Shown here piece after piece: positions 49,824 through 62,607 of a stretch of 64,000 nucleotides of DNA (the stretch's first letter is position 1; the number at the start of each line of letters is the position of its first letter). The notes under the pieces were generated by a model. The model was not told the origin of the DNA, did not search any database, and saw only the letters and a list, made by a program, of their open reading frames with translations. The stretch is taken from contig NC_088325.1 of assembly GCF_910592395.1 (NCBI RefSeq), positions 12,526,109-12,590,108 of the forward strand, in the 5' to 3' direction. Made by a program: the position numbers and the translations under genes. This DNA comes from Lineus longissimus. Lineage: Eukaryota > Nemertea > Pilidiophora > Heteronemertea > Lineidae.

Positions 49824-52800
49824 TGTCCGGCGTATCCTAGTTCAAAAACAGTGGCACGTTTTTTAACCGCTAGGCCTATGAACTTAAAACTTTGTACACA
49901 TGACCCCCTAGGTCAGATGACCCGTGACACTAAATTTCTGTCCGATCTGATTCTCTACTTGGCCACCAGGGGGCCAAATGTGGATATCTAAAAAGTGTGA
50001 TATCTCGCTTATTAGTGACTTGTTTTCGATAAAACTTTTGTGGTAGGTACTCATAGCAAGGATACATCATATATCTTACGGGTTTTTAATTTGATCTACT
50101 TTTCAAGGTCGCAGAGGTCAAATGGCGTGAATTGGCCGTTTGAGTGTAACTATGGCACGTTTCTCAACCACCAAAGCTATGAGCTTGAAACTTGGTACAT
50201 ATAACCCCCTATATCAGATAACCTCTGGTGCTGAATTTCAGCCTGATCTGATTCTTGACTTTGCCACCAGGGGGCCAAAACGGAAAAAGTAAGAAGTGCA
50301 ATAGCCTGCTTATTAGCAAATTGTTTTTGATGAAATTTTTATGATAGGGACCCCTAGCAAGGTTACCTCAGATGTTGCACGATTTTTCGGATTTGACCTA
50401 CTTTTTAAGGTCGCAGAGGTCAAATGGCGTAAATTTGCCGTTTGAGTGTAACTATGGCACGTTTCTCAACCGCAACAGTTATGAACTTGAAACTTTGAAC
50501 AAATGACCCCCTAGGTCAGTTGACCTTACACTGAATTTTGGTTCGGTCTGATTATTGACTTGGCCACCAGGGGGCCCAAACTCAAAACTCAAAAAGTGTG
50601 ATTTCTCGCTTATTACTGATTTGTTTTTGATAAAAGTTTCATGGTAGGTACTCCTAGCAAGGATACATCACATATCTTATGGGTTTTTGATTTGACCCAC
50701 CTTTCAAGTTCACAGAGGTCAAAGTTAAAAACTTTACCGTTCTTGCTACGTTTTGTCATTGTTCAATGTAAAGAGTTTTAATTTTGTGTAATGATGCGTC
50801 TAAGAAGCCACTATTTGTATGCCAAGTTTCAGCCAGATCGGAATTCAAATATGGCCGAAATTGCATGTTTTGTGGGTTTTTCCTCGTATTGTGGCAATCC
50901 AAAGGTCGTGAGTTCAAACCCCGGTCAAGGACAGCCAAAAATATTTTTATTTTTCATCTTTTCCTTTTTTCTTTTCTGAGTTCTATCTTACATTTTCTTC
51001 ATTTATTGATTTATTTGGTGCCATAGATTTAATTAGGCGGCCATCTTGGAAATCGTTTTTTGCCGATTGCTGTAGTGTAACGAGTGATGAAATTGTTATG
51101 GTCGGGTGGATGTGTCTACATCACATATCACCCTGGTTTGTTATTTGACCTACCTGTCAGGGTCACTGAGGTCAAAGTTAAAAATATATTCACCATTGTC
51201 ATGGAGTGGCACGTTTCTTCACTATCATTTTCACCTAGACTCTACAAGCTTGGAACCACAAGTCTCGGATTCACCACTTGGCCAGGGCCGGCTCTGAACT
51301 GGTCACAGATGCATGTATAAATTATGAGAGGCCTACATACTGTAGCACTTTCTGTAACTGTCTACTAAAAATACTTACGGTGAGCACAATGGCCCCTGGC
51401 CGTTTCATTAAGAACAAAATTAATTTTTTGCTCCCTCAAATTTAATCCTGGCGGAAACCCTGGGTTTTAATTTTTAGACTTTAAAAAGTCTAAAAATTAT
51501 GCATTCTAAAGAAGAAGAAAAAATTCCAAACAATATTTGTTTGGATGTGGCAGCCCTGAGGTTGGGCTGCTAGATCATAAAATGAAGACAAAGCATTTGC
51601 TTATGAATTACAATATTACAGATCACAGATCCAGAAAATGCGGCCAAAATTGATGAATTCATAGCCCGTCTGCAACGATTGAAAGATTTGGAGGCACCCT
51701 TCACAATAACTGTGGACGATCCGAGTGGGAATAGCTTTGTTGAGAATCCAAATGCGCCGCGAAAGGATGAGCAGATGACAATAACTCATTATAAGCGGAG
51801 CAAGGAACAGGCAGAGGCGCTAGGGTATCAGGTGAGAAGTGGGAAATGTCGGGGTTTGTAATCTATTCCCACAGAGGATAGTGAGACCATCCCACATGCT
51901 AACCTCCCAGTCTGGTCGTTAGTGTTGCTCATACATAACAGAAAGATCAACAAAACTTTCCTTTCACACTTTTATATATATAACTTATCCCATTTTAATC
52001 AATATGGTCGAAGGGTACCAATGACTCGTTATTCAACCCTTGGGTAGTTGACATACCGGTAGTGTATTCATATTGAAATTTGTTGGCCATGATTCTGACT
52101 CGGTGCCAGTGCCAGTGCATAATAGCTGAACAGTGCATAAATCAACAATGCAATAACATAGGGCACCGCGCCAGTCTTTCACTACCCTTAGGCTTGAGAA
52201 TAACAGTAAAGTGCTTTGAGAATGTCGTACATTACAAAGCGCTACCATGTAAAAAAGGGACCTCTATTTTCATTTTTTACTTTTTATCATAATTTTGTGT
52301 CTTTCCAGGTTGAGGAAGACAAGAGTGCAGATGACGATGTAGAAAAACCTGAAGAAGTGGTCACCTTCCAAGTTCAGTGTCCCAATTGCCACGCATCGTG
52401 TGAGACGCGTATGAAGCAAGTCTGTATCCTTTTGAAATCGACAATAAGAATCTTAAGGTCGAATGTCCTTACTTTTTGCTTGACATGACAAAACCTAGAG
52501 TCCAAGAAGTTCATCGTCATCGGCTTTATAAAGGTAGATTGGATCTAGTTTCTTCATCACAAGCAAAAAGGTACCTTTTACTCCAACTTTGCTTTAATCG
52601 CTTCATTCCTTAATCCAGTGTTAAGCAATCCCACACTTCAAGGAGGTTATTATCATGGCTACTTCCTGCGAGAAGTGTGGAGTTCGTGAAAATGAGGTGA
52701 AATGTGGGGCAGGCGTTGAACCAAAGGGCCGGAGAATAGTACTGAAAATAACCGACCCGACGGACCTCTCACGGGATGTTCTGAAATCTGACATGGCCGC

Positions 52801-53832
52801 TGTCCGGATTCAGGAATTAGATTTTCAAACCGAGGAAGGCACGCTTGGCGGGAAGTTTACAACATTGGAAGGCCTTTTGACTGACATAAAAAATCAGGTA
52901 CTTTGGTAAAATAGTAATGTTTATAGTGAAGTTGAGAATTTTTCTTTCATCTAGACTAAGAGGCTGGAGCTTAGATGCAACTAAGTGATATGACAGCTTG
53001 ACCTCATCGTCTTGGCGAGGCAATCCTGAGGAAAAAAAGAGGCAAATTTCAAAATTTAAAAGTAGTGTGACTGGTGGCTCTGGCAAAAGGTACCGCTTGT
53101 CACATTGGGGGCCGGTTCTTTAGTCAGAACTGGTCACAAGTGTCTCTGACTAAACCTAATCCAAGGAGGATAGCTTTAACTGTAGACCAGTTTAGTCAAT
53201 GAGTCTATGAACTCCTTTAAAAATGCTGAATTCTGAAGTTGCATATGTGTAGGTGGGGGTGGGGGTGTCTCTATTTCTTTCAAAATTGTCTTGTTTCCAG
53301 CTGCAAGGTGGAACTTCATTCGTGATGGGTGACAGTGCTGTCGCAGGGAGAAGGAACAGACTCGGTGATTTCGTGAACGAACTTGATCAAGTGATCACTG
53401 GGAAGAGGCTGAATGTACACATTGAACTGGATGATCCATCCGGCAACAGTTATTTACAAGTAAGCATGTGATCAGTAATATAAATGCAGCAGTCAACATT
53501 AACTCTGTACTCCTCCTTAGCGGGGGTTGATGCAAATTTCTGCGGCGGGGGTCGATGCAAACTTTTTTTTTACGATGCAAGACTGGCTGTGGCTTTGAGG
53601 TGTACCTCAGTTCCCCACAGTTTCTTCTTGACATCTTGATCCTCTGGTCAGGCTGTTTTTTGCTGCGGTTCAAATAGTGTGCAGTCTAAAGAGTTACAAT
53701 TCTCCTTTCCAGAATTTTTACGCACCCGACCCAGACCCAGAAATGGTTACAACAGAATATGAGCGGAATTATGAACAGAATGAATTACTTGGTCTGAATG
53801 ACATGAAGACAGAGGGCTATGAAGAGGATTAA
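48067..53832 (+). CDS. ZPR1: ZPR1 zinc-finger protein
   Basis: Nine plus-strand exons (48067-48168, 48629-48790, 49043-49127, 49440-49510, 51622-51831, 52309-52423, 52626-52897, 53301-53459, 53713-53832) join in phase to 431 residues (human 459). ZPR1 binds eEF1A and the SMN complex and shuttles between cytoplasm and nucleus in growing cells. The protein has two copies of a zinc finger plus beta-domain: finger 1 C28/C31/C57/C60, finger 2 C234/C237/C263/C266. Each is followed by a [10 protein letters not shown]- or LTTAEGIL-type helical hairpin and a DDPSGNS motif (residues about 172 and 383). The C-terminus [13 protein letters not shown] is the conserved tail. Exon 6 uses donor GTCT|GTATCC to restore KQVSIPHFKEV; exon 7 follows TTAAG. 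The start has a good context (AAAATGG). Confidence 0.97.
48378..48590 (-). mobile_element. Palindromic MITE, decayed copy G in ZPR1 intron 1
   Basis: TAATAGAGAGGTGTCCTTAA near 48460 and GTCCGCTAGGAGAGGTTCTACTA near 48563 are family motifs, separated by diverged sequence and a ~15 bp G run. The left end is uncertain. Confidence 0.6.
49781..49829. repeat. (GTC)n microsatellite
   Basis: GTCCGTCGTCCGTCGTCGTC continues as pure GTC units for about 45 bp, at the left edge of the 302 bp repeat array in ZPR1 intron 4. It creates spurious poly-Val and poly-Arg frames. Confidence 0.95.
49853..50745. repeat. Tandem repeat, ~302 bp unit, 3 copies (ZPR1 intron 4)
   Basis: Units start with GGCACGTTTYTCAACCGC at 49853, 50154 and 50456, a period of 301-302 bp. 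Each contains TTGGCCACCAGGGGGCC, TCTCGCTTATTA-like text, and a nuclear-receptor-like direct repeat near the end (AGGTCGCAGAGGTCA in two units, AGTTCACAGAGGTCA in the third). A partial related block is at about 51115-51215. With the adjacent GTC microsatellite it looks like one composite repeat element. Confidence 0.93.
50880..50935 (+). mobile_element. Possible tRNA-derived SINE fragment
   Basis: A B-box-like GAGTTCAAACCCCGG at 50910-50924 is preceded by GTGGCAATCCAAAGGTC, which is tRNA-like. A T-rich tail follows. No complete A box or cloverleaf was found. Confidence 0.35.
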
Positions 53833-54268
53833 TGTACTGTTTAAAGAGGGTTAATGTACTGTTTAAAGAGGGTTAATGTACTGTTTAAAGAAGGTTAATG
53901 TACTGTTTAAAGAGGGTTAATGTACTGTTTAAAGAGGGTTAATGTACTGTTTAAAGAGGGTTAATGTACTGTTTAAAGAGGGTTAATGTCCTTTTTAAAG
54001 AGGGTTAATGTGCTGTTCAAAGAGGGTTAATGTACTGTTCAAAGAGGGTTAAAATACTGTTTAAAGAGGGTTAACGTACTGTTTAAAGAGGGTTAACGTG
54101 CTGTTTAAAGAGGGTTAAGGTACTGTTTAAAGAGGGTTAATGTACTGTTTAAAGAGGGTTAATGTGCTGTTCAAAGAGGGTTAATGTGCTGTTCAAAGAG
54201 GGTTAATGTACTATTTAAAAGAGGGTAAGTTTGCTGTTCAAGGGAGTTAATGTGCTGTTAAAAGAGGA
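53829..54268. repeat. 22 bp minisatellite starting at the ZPR1 stop codon
   Basis: About 20 tandem units of TTAATGTACTGTTTAAAGAGGG run from the last base of the final aspartate codon through the presumed 3' UTR. The ZPR1 TAA stop is part of the first unit. Early units are almost identical; later units carry TGTGCTGTTCAAAGA variants and the last two are degraded. Confidence 0.97.
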
Positions 54269-54410
54269 CTCGAACAGTACGAAATTACAAAATGGGACTT
54301 GTGCCCGTTGTATTTGATTTGGAGGATGCGAGTTGAATAACGAAATACGTACTCACTTTATAGTTAATTCCATAACACGCTATTTGGTGGTTAGTAGTGG
54401 TGACTACTTT

Positions 54411-54432
54411 AATAAACATTATGATGAATAAA
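54411..54432 (+). terminator. ZPR1 polyadenylation signals
   Basis: Two canonical AATAAA hexamers at 54411-54416 and 54427-54432 lie ~150 bp after the minisatellite and ~580 bp after the stop codon. They would place the repeat array inside the mature 3' UTR. Confidence 0.6.
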
Positions 54433-56096
54433 AAGGTATCTTGTTTGTGATTTGCTTTGTCTTGCCCATGATCATTTTGACCTACAACGACATTCACAAG
54501 GACCACCTCTGCCTCTGGAGAATTCTAAACATGCATACCATGATGGCCGAGACTGTCTCATTAGATATGAGCCCATTCATACTGGAGGACCATTGGAGAC
54601 AATTGTGTCAAGATGTGGACACAGATCACCAACAGTTGTCTCCTTGTGTAGAATTTTTGATATATCAAAAAAGAAAGGAATACTATCGACATAACCAGGA
54701 CAGTCGTCCAATTGGCCTGTTGTACTGGCAAAATTCATTAGACAAGCGGGGATGGCTCTGGATTTCAAAATGATAAAGCCAAACCGATAGTCCCTAGAAT
54801 TAATCATTGCAGCCAAATTGTCTATTTTATGTAGTTCGTCATGTCCTGTATCTGCCATTGGCAAAACATGACCTTATCTCAGTGAACACTGATAGTACTG
54901 ATCTCAATGGTCTGGTGATCGAGGCATCTGCCTCATGAAGGTTCGAGCACCGTTGGCGGCCCTTGCCAATACAGTTGGTTGGTTAAGTGCCACCTAGAGT
55001 ACAGACAGCCATCTTGCCAGGCACCTGGCACTGGAGATACATGTACGTGTATGTCTCACAAGCTGAATCTGGCTGGCCCTTCATTAGAAAAAAATAACTC
55101 GAAGTATTTCATTACTTGGTTTATTCTGGTAAAATAAACGGCGTGTAAGAATTCGTTAACAATTCGGCACACTAACATACTAACTGAGGCTATGCCAGCT
55201 TATCACTTTTTATAGCAGTGTTCATTGTATTAGGGTTCTACAGCACATAATCTAAATCCTTATATAAATGCAGTGCAAGTGACTACATGTGGGTACATAT
55301 TATTCAGGCATGCATACATTCCTTATAGGCCCAGTCCGTTGGTGAAGTTCTGAGAATTTTACAGCCAGCCTAATAAATAGGCCTATATCCAATTTACAGG
55401 CAGAGTACAGAAAATAAGTTCACCATGTGAATTAAATAAGTTATGTGGAAGTTAAATAAGTTATGTGGACAGCCTGTGCCAGGCCTATCAATTAGGACAC
55501 AGCCTGTAGTGAAGAGAAGTCCGTACGTGCTCCTATAAAATATAGGATAGTTGTACGATCAGACTACATAAATATATACTCCATATCCACATTGGACGGT
55601 CCACATCCTCCTAACATTTCAGGAGTTGTCTATATATTTACATACACCAGCATATATACACAGATATAAAAATGCACATTTGACTCCGATAAACCTAGGA
55701 CTTCGTAGCACCTCTGGCTAAATGACTGAATTATACAAACTCGGTAACAACAATAACATCAATAATAAGTAACATTAAAATATTTCTTCAGCGAGTTGAG
55801 ACAGGGAGGTCATTCAGCAACCCATCCTCCCATAGCAGGCCTGTGGAACAATCCTCAATACACTCACACTCATTATCAGAGTGTATAATAAGTGTATTTT
55901 AGGAATGACCCAAAAGCCTGCTGTGAGAGGATGCTCGTTTATGATAATAGACAAATTTTGATTTACTTCCTCTTTCATGAAGATTCCAAAATTTGTCACT
56001 GAATGTTAGTTTGTTATGTAATGTCCGCATGAATGTCCCTACCACCAATTTCCCCAGTCAAAAAGATTAGGCAGGTCGTTAGTTGAAATTTCGTTT
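54433..56096. other. Interval between ZPR1 and LIPE 3' ends
   Basis: Two overlapping open frames on opposite strands (54441-54773 plus, 110 codons; 54864-54577 minus, 95 codons) have no recognisable domain and no splice support. The rest is AT-rich and should contain the LIPE 3' UTR. A SINE-like piece at 54905-55060 is listed separately. Confidence 0.4.
54905..55060 (+). mobile_element. Possible tRNA-derived SINE
   Basis: TGGTCTGGTGATCGAGGC (A-box-like, 54908) and GAAGGTTCGAGCACC (B-box-like, about 54937) have pol III spacing and are followed by non-tRNA sequence. No second copy was identified in the window. Confidence 0.4.
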
Positions 56097-59000
56097 CTAT
56101 CTCGATTCTGACAACTTCCTCAACTTTGGCGTAGAATTTTTCATATTTCTCATGAGGATTTCCCGAATTCTTGCGACGCACGTATCACCAGCCTTCTTTG
56201 CCTCCTTACTCAGGAGAACAAAGTTTAAGAATCCATGCGGAACGTCCTCAAACACGTCCAGATGTACCTCCTTGCCGAGACTGTCTAACTTCTTGGCAAA
56301 CATGACCGAATCGTCAAGGAGAGGGTCAAGGTGGGAGGCCTGAAAAGGATGAAACATTTTGATTAGGGGTGACAGAAGAGAGATGTTGAGTGGTTAGGTG
56401 ATAGAGAGTCGGTTGTGGGTTAGGCTCATAGAAGCGCCCTCAGCTGCAATCTCTGTGTCCTTGAGCAGGACACTCTGTTAGAGGAAAATCTTTGCTCCAA
56501 AGGACATCGAACTTGATCATTACTCAATCATATGTGACCCCTCACAGCAAAACCAGGCGCATGTCGCACAGATGATGAGCCGAAATGACCTAAGAGATAA
56601 TGGAAGAAATTGAAGAAATCAGATATCACAAAAGGATGACAACAGTGAAATGAACAACCAGTCCGTCTCAACTTGCCAAGCAACATGTGCCTGGTTTTGC
56701 TGTGATGGGTCGCATATTGTGAAAGGATACACAGAAGCATACTTACCACAAGATAGACAGGAGGCATTTGCTTCAAGATTTCATCGCTGGCCAAGAAGGG
56801 CGACATCAATGGATCCTTGGTGACCGGCAGATAGCGGAAATGATGCAGAGGATGCGTGATGTTCTTAAAGTTGCTGATGTTCCTCTTCTCAGGCTGGAAC
56901 GTGGATCCACTTGGCATCACAGGAGTCGATGGGCTCTTCCTTAACGGACTGTACATATTCCTATTCGAGAATCCCATATATCTTCTAAAGTTTGAAAAGT
57001 GACTTTTAAGGCTTCCTTGATCTGGGAACTTAGTGCTAAGCGACCATGTTGAGTGGACCCAGGCAGACCAAGCCCTGTCATCAGCTGGCTGGTTAGACCT
57101 GGCCAGAGTCCTCGTTTGATTGTTTTGAGTTTCCGCACTAGTACCTCCCACAGCACCATCCGGACTCTCAGATTTTTGTCGCAATGCAGCGATATCACTC
57201 TCCTCGTAAACTACCCACTCCTCCTCTGAGTTGGAAAACCCAGAATCGACGGTGTCACTTTTGATATCTTCTTCGAGTTCGTCGCCAGAACTTGCCGGTT
57301 CCACCGCCTCACACCCGATCACTACACCTTCAATCTCCTGTTCGGTTGTTGGAACATCACAGGAAACTTGGCGGGGCAATGTTGTTATATCCAGAGATGC
57401 ACCATCTGGTAATTCCGAGGTCGACTTGGAACTCTTATCATTGTCAACGTTCCCCTCTTCATGACTATCGCCTACAACTTCAGACCGACTGACTTTCTGG
57501 CTACCAACAAGTAAACTCTCGGTGACCGTACCACCATCCCCTCCACTGACAATGTTCAAGTTACTCGAATCTTCTGCCAAAGTTGTCCCAGCAGCCAAAT
57601 TGCACCTTTCTATTGCACCTTCCCCACTAGAAGTAATTTCTTCCTTTTCACTAAAAACTGCTGGTACGTCTTTTTCTGCCTTGTTGATTTCATCATCATA
57701 TTTTAAACCTTCGGCTTTATCACAGTTATCATCAGTCCCACACTCATCAGCCAACGACCCTATATTTGGTCCAGACCCTATACCATCCTCGGAAGCATCA
57801 GCCCCAGGCGTATGAAACTGTGGAGTCTCTGAATTAGCGTCTGTAGCATCCAAGTACTCTAGACTACCGGGTGAAAGTGAGCTTGAATTTTCTAAAGTGT
57901 TTGCGGAAATCGTGTCAAAGTATTCAGGACTATCAGTGCTTGGTGTAAAGGACATATGCCATATGCCCGGTTCCCGACCAGAACTTAGATGGTTAGGAGC
58001 TAAAGGAGCATTGGTAGTACGTAGATTTTGTTGACTCAGTTCTTCTGTTAGAGTTAGATCTAACTGCAGCCTATTTGCATGACCTTCCTCAACATTCCCT
58101 GAATCGCAAATCGGACGAGTTTTGTCAACACTTTGGCTAGTAGTATCGGATGATGAAAAAATCGACTCCACTTCCCCCTCAGTGCCTTGCAACGCAGAAT
58201 CTCCCGATGACGATTTATCACTAGCAATATCGGGATCACACTTCGCAGCACCATCAACAACTTTTGTGACTGTGGTATCACCATCTGCAGCACTCTTACA
58301 ATCATCTGGAGCGTCCTCCTCTGTAAACTCCTCCTCGCAAAGCTTATCGGCCAGGTCAGACAAGGTCTGATCGACTACCATCCCATGAGTCGAATTAGCC
58401 ACCATTCCAAGAGTTGAATCCGGCCTGTCACTCCGACATGACATACAAAAAACGTCCTCAATCGAAGTCTCTTCCTCCTCTTCTCCGACCATGAACTTGA
58501 CAGGCGACCCTTTTGTTCCCTTCGTAAGACTTGTCGAATGGCGGCGTTTGTGACTTTTCTGGGGTTGATGAACGACGGCATTGTGGGATGAATTGCGTCG
58601 TTTTGCAGCATTGAAGTATTTCGGGATGTCCGACTCAGCTACACCTGCATAAGCTGTTAAAGAAAAATAAGAGAATAAAGCTATGGACCAATGTAAATAC
58701 TCGAGACGGAAGGTCAAACTGTTAATTTTAAAGTGGCCATGCACAGTTTGGGGCCTATGTTCGATGCAGCAATAAAAATGCACCTAATACAGGCTTGAAT
58801 AGTTCTGATGTACACGTACACTGAGAAAGGATGGACTCCTATCAGTGACAGTGTGTAACTTAATCTGACCAGCCAATAGTCTCTCCTTAAACCAATCAAG
58901 GCTTTCCGGCATCCAAAATACCCTTCACAGACAAACTCACCTGCTAAGCACCTAGACAGAATCCCCACCGGCAACAGGGGATCCATAATGGCAAGTAGCC

Positions 59001-62000
59001 TGGAAGGAGTTGGGGTGAAACGGACAAGGACGGCCGGATATGCCGCCATGACACCATCTGGGAGCCGGATACCTTCTTGGATAGCCTTGACGCAGATGCT
59101 CATGGTAAGATTCCCTCCGGCACTGTCGCCGCAGATGCAGATGTGCTCACCAGTGGATCCTAGAATCATAGGCAAAAGTAGTTCAAATGAAATTTGGAAA
59201 TGTCATCTCATGAAGAGTTCAAATAACACTAACCAAGTTTTGAAATGTCTAAAAAGAATTTAATCCACGGTTCTACAACTTTAATTGATTTTAAGTGAGG
59301 CTTCAGGTTTGTCCACTGCGTGACTGATATTTTGAAAGACCTGAGGTACCTTGACTACCTTTACTTCTTTTTCAATGTTGTCCACATACACATCTCCCTG
59401 CACACATAGTGATACTGTTAGTTATTATCAAAATCATCACAACAAACCCCGGTGATGATCGGTTGCGACAGATTGTGACCCAGAGGCGACATCTATCAGT
59501 TGATGCAGAGGCTTTGGGACGTTTATACTGTTTTATACCGATGATAATGAAGAGCCAGGGCTATTACATGTGTACATACTCAAAACATAAGTGGGTACAC
59601 ACAGACTTGAATTGAATCAGTGTTCCAAGTGGTGGTGCCCTATTACATGTCACTGATCTGAGACTAAAAGATGGGGCATGAGAAAAAGAACAGCAATACC
59701 TAGTAGATCACAGTTGTCCAGTGCCCAGGCGTAAACGAAGAACACTTCCTCCACAGCTCTGGGAAAGGGATCCTCGGGCGCTAGGGAGTAATCTATGGAC
59801 AGGATGGGAACACGTAAATCTCTGGCCCAGTGTCTGAGGTAAGTCTGGAAACAGAGCATTAAGATGAAAATATGTCAAGATCAAGATATGAATTCAAAAT
59901 TTGGATTGAGGAAGAATACGTAGAACATTGTCAAAATGTACTTGAGTCATCACCATAATAAAGAGACACACTGATTGCCAAACAGACACCATCTTTCCAC
60001 AAATTAGGTCAAAGTGAAGTAGGCCTGATCAGTAAAAGTACAATTTCAAGGTTTTTAGCAAGTCTGGAGTAGTAAGGTACGGTTGTTCAGTTCTTCCGGC
60101 ATGGAATCTGCAATCTTAGGCGATATCGCTTTTCATCCTCAGCACAAGGCCTCTTTATTCGACTGTGTTTGATTTTTTAAAATCTAAGTCTTTCAGATTG
60201 CATGATTGGAATCATGTTAACCTACCTCATGGGATTTTGAAGATTGAGCAACGAATCCTCCGCCATGACAGTGGATGACGAGACAAGGTGACGGTGGGGC
60301 AGATTTATGGCTAAAAATGTCCTTCTTACAGAGTTGCTCCTGGAAACAGTGAATAGTGCATTGATTCAGTTCTCTCCAATGCGTAGTTTGATTTGTAAAC
60401 TTCTTCTGTGTTGGAAATTTTTGAGGTGCACGCCATTCAGTCAGTCCATTTACTAAGTCGGTTGTACTATTGACATGTCTGCCTATAAGAGAGTTTTGTG
60501 GTCAGGTTTCCTCTCTATTTTTCATGTGGGTGAAAGTCTGGAGCACATGAGTTGGAGTCAGAATCAGAAGATTTGTACACTAAACCCAAGAAATGTGAAA
60601 AAATATTGAGTTGAGAAACGAGTGTCAACTTGAACATTATTAGCTCTATAAACAATTGGGCGATTGTACGTATGGAGGAGGAAACCATAGACCCCAGAGG
60701 AAACCAAGAAATGTCCTACCTGTCCTTCTCGATATTCATGAGATATGAGCCGACAATAAATCGGCCCTTGACCTCGGTGAGCAGTGGGTGGCAGAATCGT
60801 TGCAAAGCCCCTGTTGTCTCGTCGAGGTAGTTCAAATGAATATGGGTCGATTATGATTGGCTGGCTGAGGTGGACTGGTGGACACACCATCCTCGGCAGA
60901 TCTTGGAAGAAATCATGCTCCGTAATGTTCCAAAATGCTTTGCAAAATCCAATGTCGGCATTGGTTGTCGTGGCAATGACCTTAAATTAAAGTTGGAGGA
61001 AATTTCCCAGAAAAATTATACTTTATTCACCTATTTATTAATATTAGGGAATGTGCACATTTGCACAACAGTATCACAAACTAGCAAACATGTTTTTTTT
61101 TTCTTTAAGCAAGTCCAACCAACATCAGTGTATCCATTGTCTATCAAGCCAATTTGTAAGTCAGTGCTAATGAATTATACCAACTTGTTGTGCTCTAAGT
61201 TCAGGATTCATGAAGTACTTTCCGCTATGCATCACAGAGGAGGCAAACTTGGCCATTGAGGTATCATGGGTGAAACCATCACTGAATGACGCCATGGCGA
61301 TAGCTATCATCCGAAAAGGCTTTTGAAGCGATTCACAGTACTGAAAAAAGAGTTAGAATATGTAAATTACTTGTCATTTACATATTCTAAGACACATAAT
61401 AACAACCCGAAACAAAAGGCACATATTTCATTTTGTATAAAGATTTAAGATTGAAAATAGTAATTTCAGCTACACGAGAAATGTAATAATATACATGACA
61501 TTAGCGCTTTCTGCTCTTTACAGCATTAATCAGAATGTCAAGTTTTTAGTAATTTTCGGAAGAGACATCCATTTTGTTGCTCAAACAATTAGAGTTAAGA
61601 CTTCCAATCTGATTGGTCTTACAACAGTACGAAAGTAAACAACTAAAAGTAACTCATCCTAAAGACAAGGTCAACTTGGAGGACAAATGACCACCCTTGT
61701 GTTTATTGTTGTTTTTTTACAGGAAATAGCACTGGATATGTTATTTTTAGCACACCCTTGCCAAATGAATGTGACGCATGTTAAGATAATACAGTTCAAG
61801 AATACTGATTACTCGAACCTTGGACTTTGTGTCTAAGCCTGAAATTTGCATAGTCTGGAAAAACCATCTCAAGGACCTACATTAGAGACAGATAACAATT
61901 TAACATCAGGCCACACTGTGACAGCCGTTGAGCAATAAATCATAAATTGATTTCCCTCAATGAAGACATTACACTTAGGCTACAGTACACTGACCTGAAA

Positions 62001-62576
62001 ACCTAAACAACGACCATAGAAACACTCCTGATTCAACGATTCGACTTCCATCATCAATTCGTCTGCCGTTTCATCCATCAGCTTGTCTTCGTCAGCAAAT
62101 AGCGACCCTTTCTTACTCCATTCTGGAAGCTTTTCTACGTAGACAAGACACGCCCTCAACTGTCCCAAAGTTGTGACATAGGCTTCGAGCTCACGACAAT
62201 AGTGACTGCTTCGGAATAACATCGACTCCTTGTTAACACAAATATGCCGCGTTATTTGCAGCACAGTTATGCAGCATCTTTGAATTATTTTGAGGAGACT
62301 TCGGTAACCGTTCGCACGGACTCCACATGCATCGTACTGGCTGGCTACCCGAAACAAATAATCAACGAACGGTTCAATACCCCTTTCAAGATGGTCGTGT
62401 AAAAGGCAGAATATCGCATGAAATCGGCTACGGGTGGTGTCAGACCCGACTTGAAAGTATTCCATGTTAGCAACAGCTTGTGATCGCAAAGTTTTAAGGA
62501 CCACAAGCATGTTTTTTCTGTCTTTTTCATCATTTTCTGACAGCTGATTCTTATTTTCTTCTTCGGCCTCCTCCAT
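56097..62576 (-). CDS. LIPE: Hormone-sensitive lipase with enlarged regulatory module
   Basis: Eight minus-strand exons (62576-61995, 61340-61185, 60980-60720, 60339-60226, 59844-59700, 59159-58941, 58653-56747, 56339-56097), all GT-AG and in phase, encode 1208 residues. The enzyme hydrolyses diacylglycerol and cholesteryl esters at lipid droplets. The N-terminal HSL domain has [15 protein letters not shown] and [10 protein letters not shown]. The alpha/beta-hydrolase shows the oxyanion motif HGGGF (358-362), [14 protein letters not shown], nucleophile S432 in GDSAGGN, acid D1133 (HLDPLLDD) and H1163 (VPHGF). Between the two catalytic halves lies exon 7 (1907 bp, 636 codons), acidic and Ser/Thr-rich, far larger than the ~150-residue human module. 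It carries PKA-type sites RRNS (S514) and RRHS (S532), matching the known PKA control of the family. Exon 2 ends at a weaker donor (CAA|GTTGGT). A repeat shared with TOMM40 lies 32 bp upstream of the ATG. Confidence 0.95.
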
Positions 62577-62607
62577 TTTGTTCAGGTAACCTCGACCCTA
62601 GTAGGTA

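Noticed and set aside
49681-49991. Open frames with long Val or Arg runs
   Set aside because: Created by the GTC microsatellite.
54441-54864. Overlapping 110- and 95-codon frames on opposite strands
   Set aside because: No recognisable domain, splice signal or repeat partner. Kept only as a remark in the intergenic entry.
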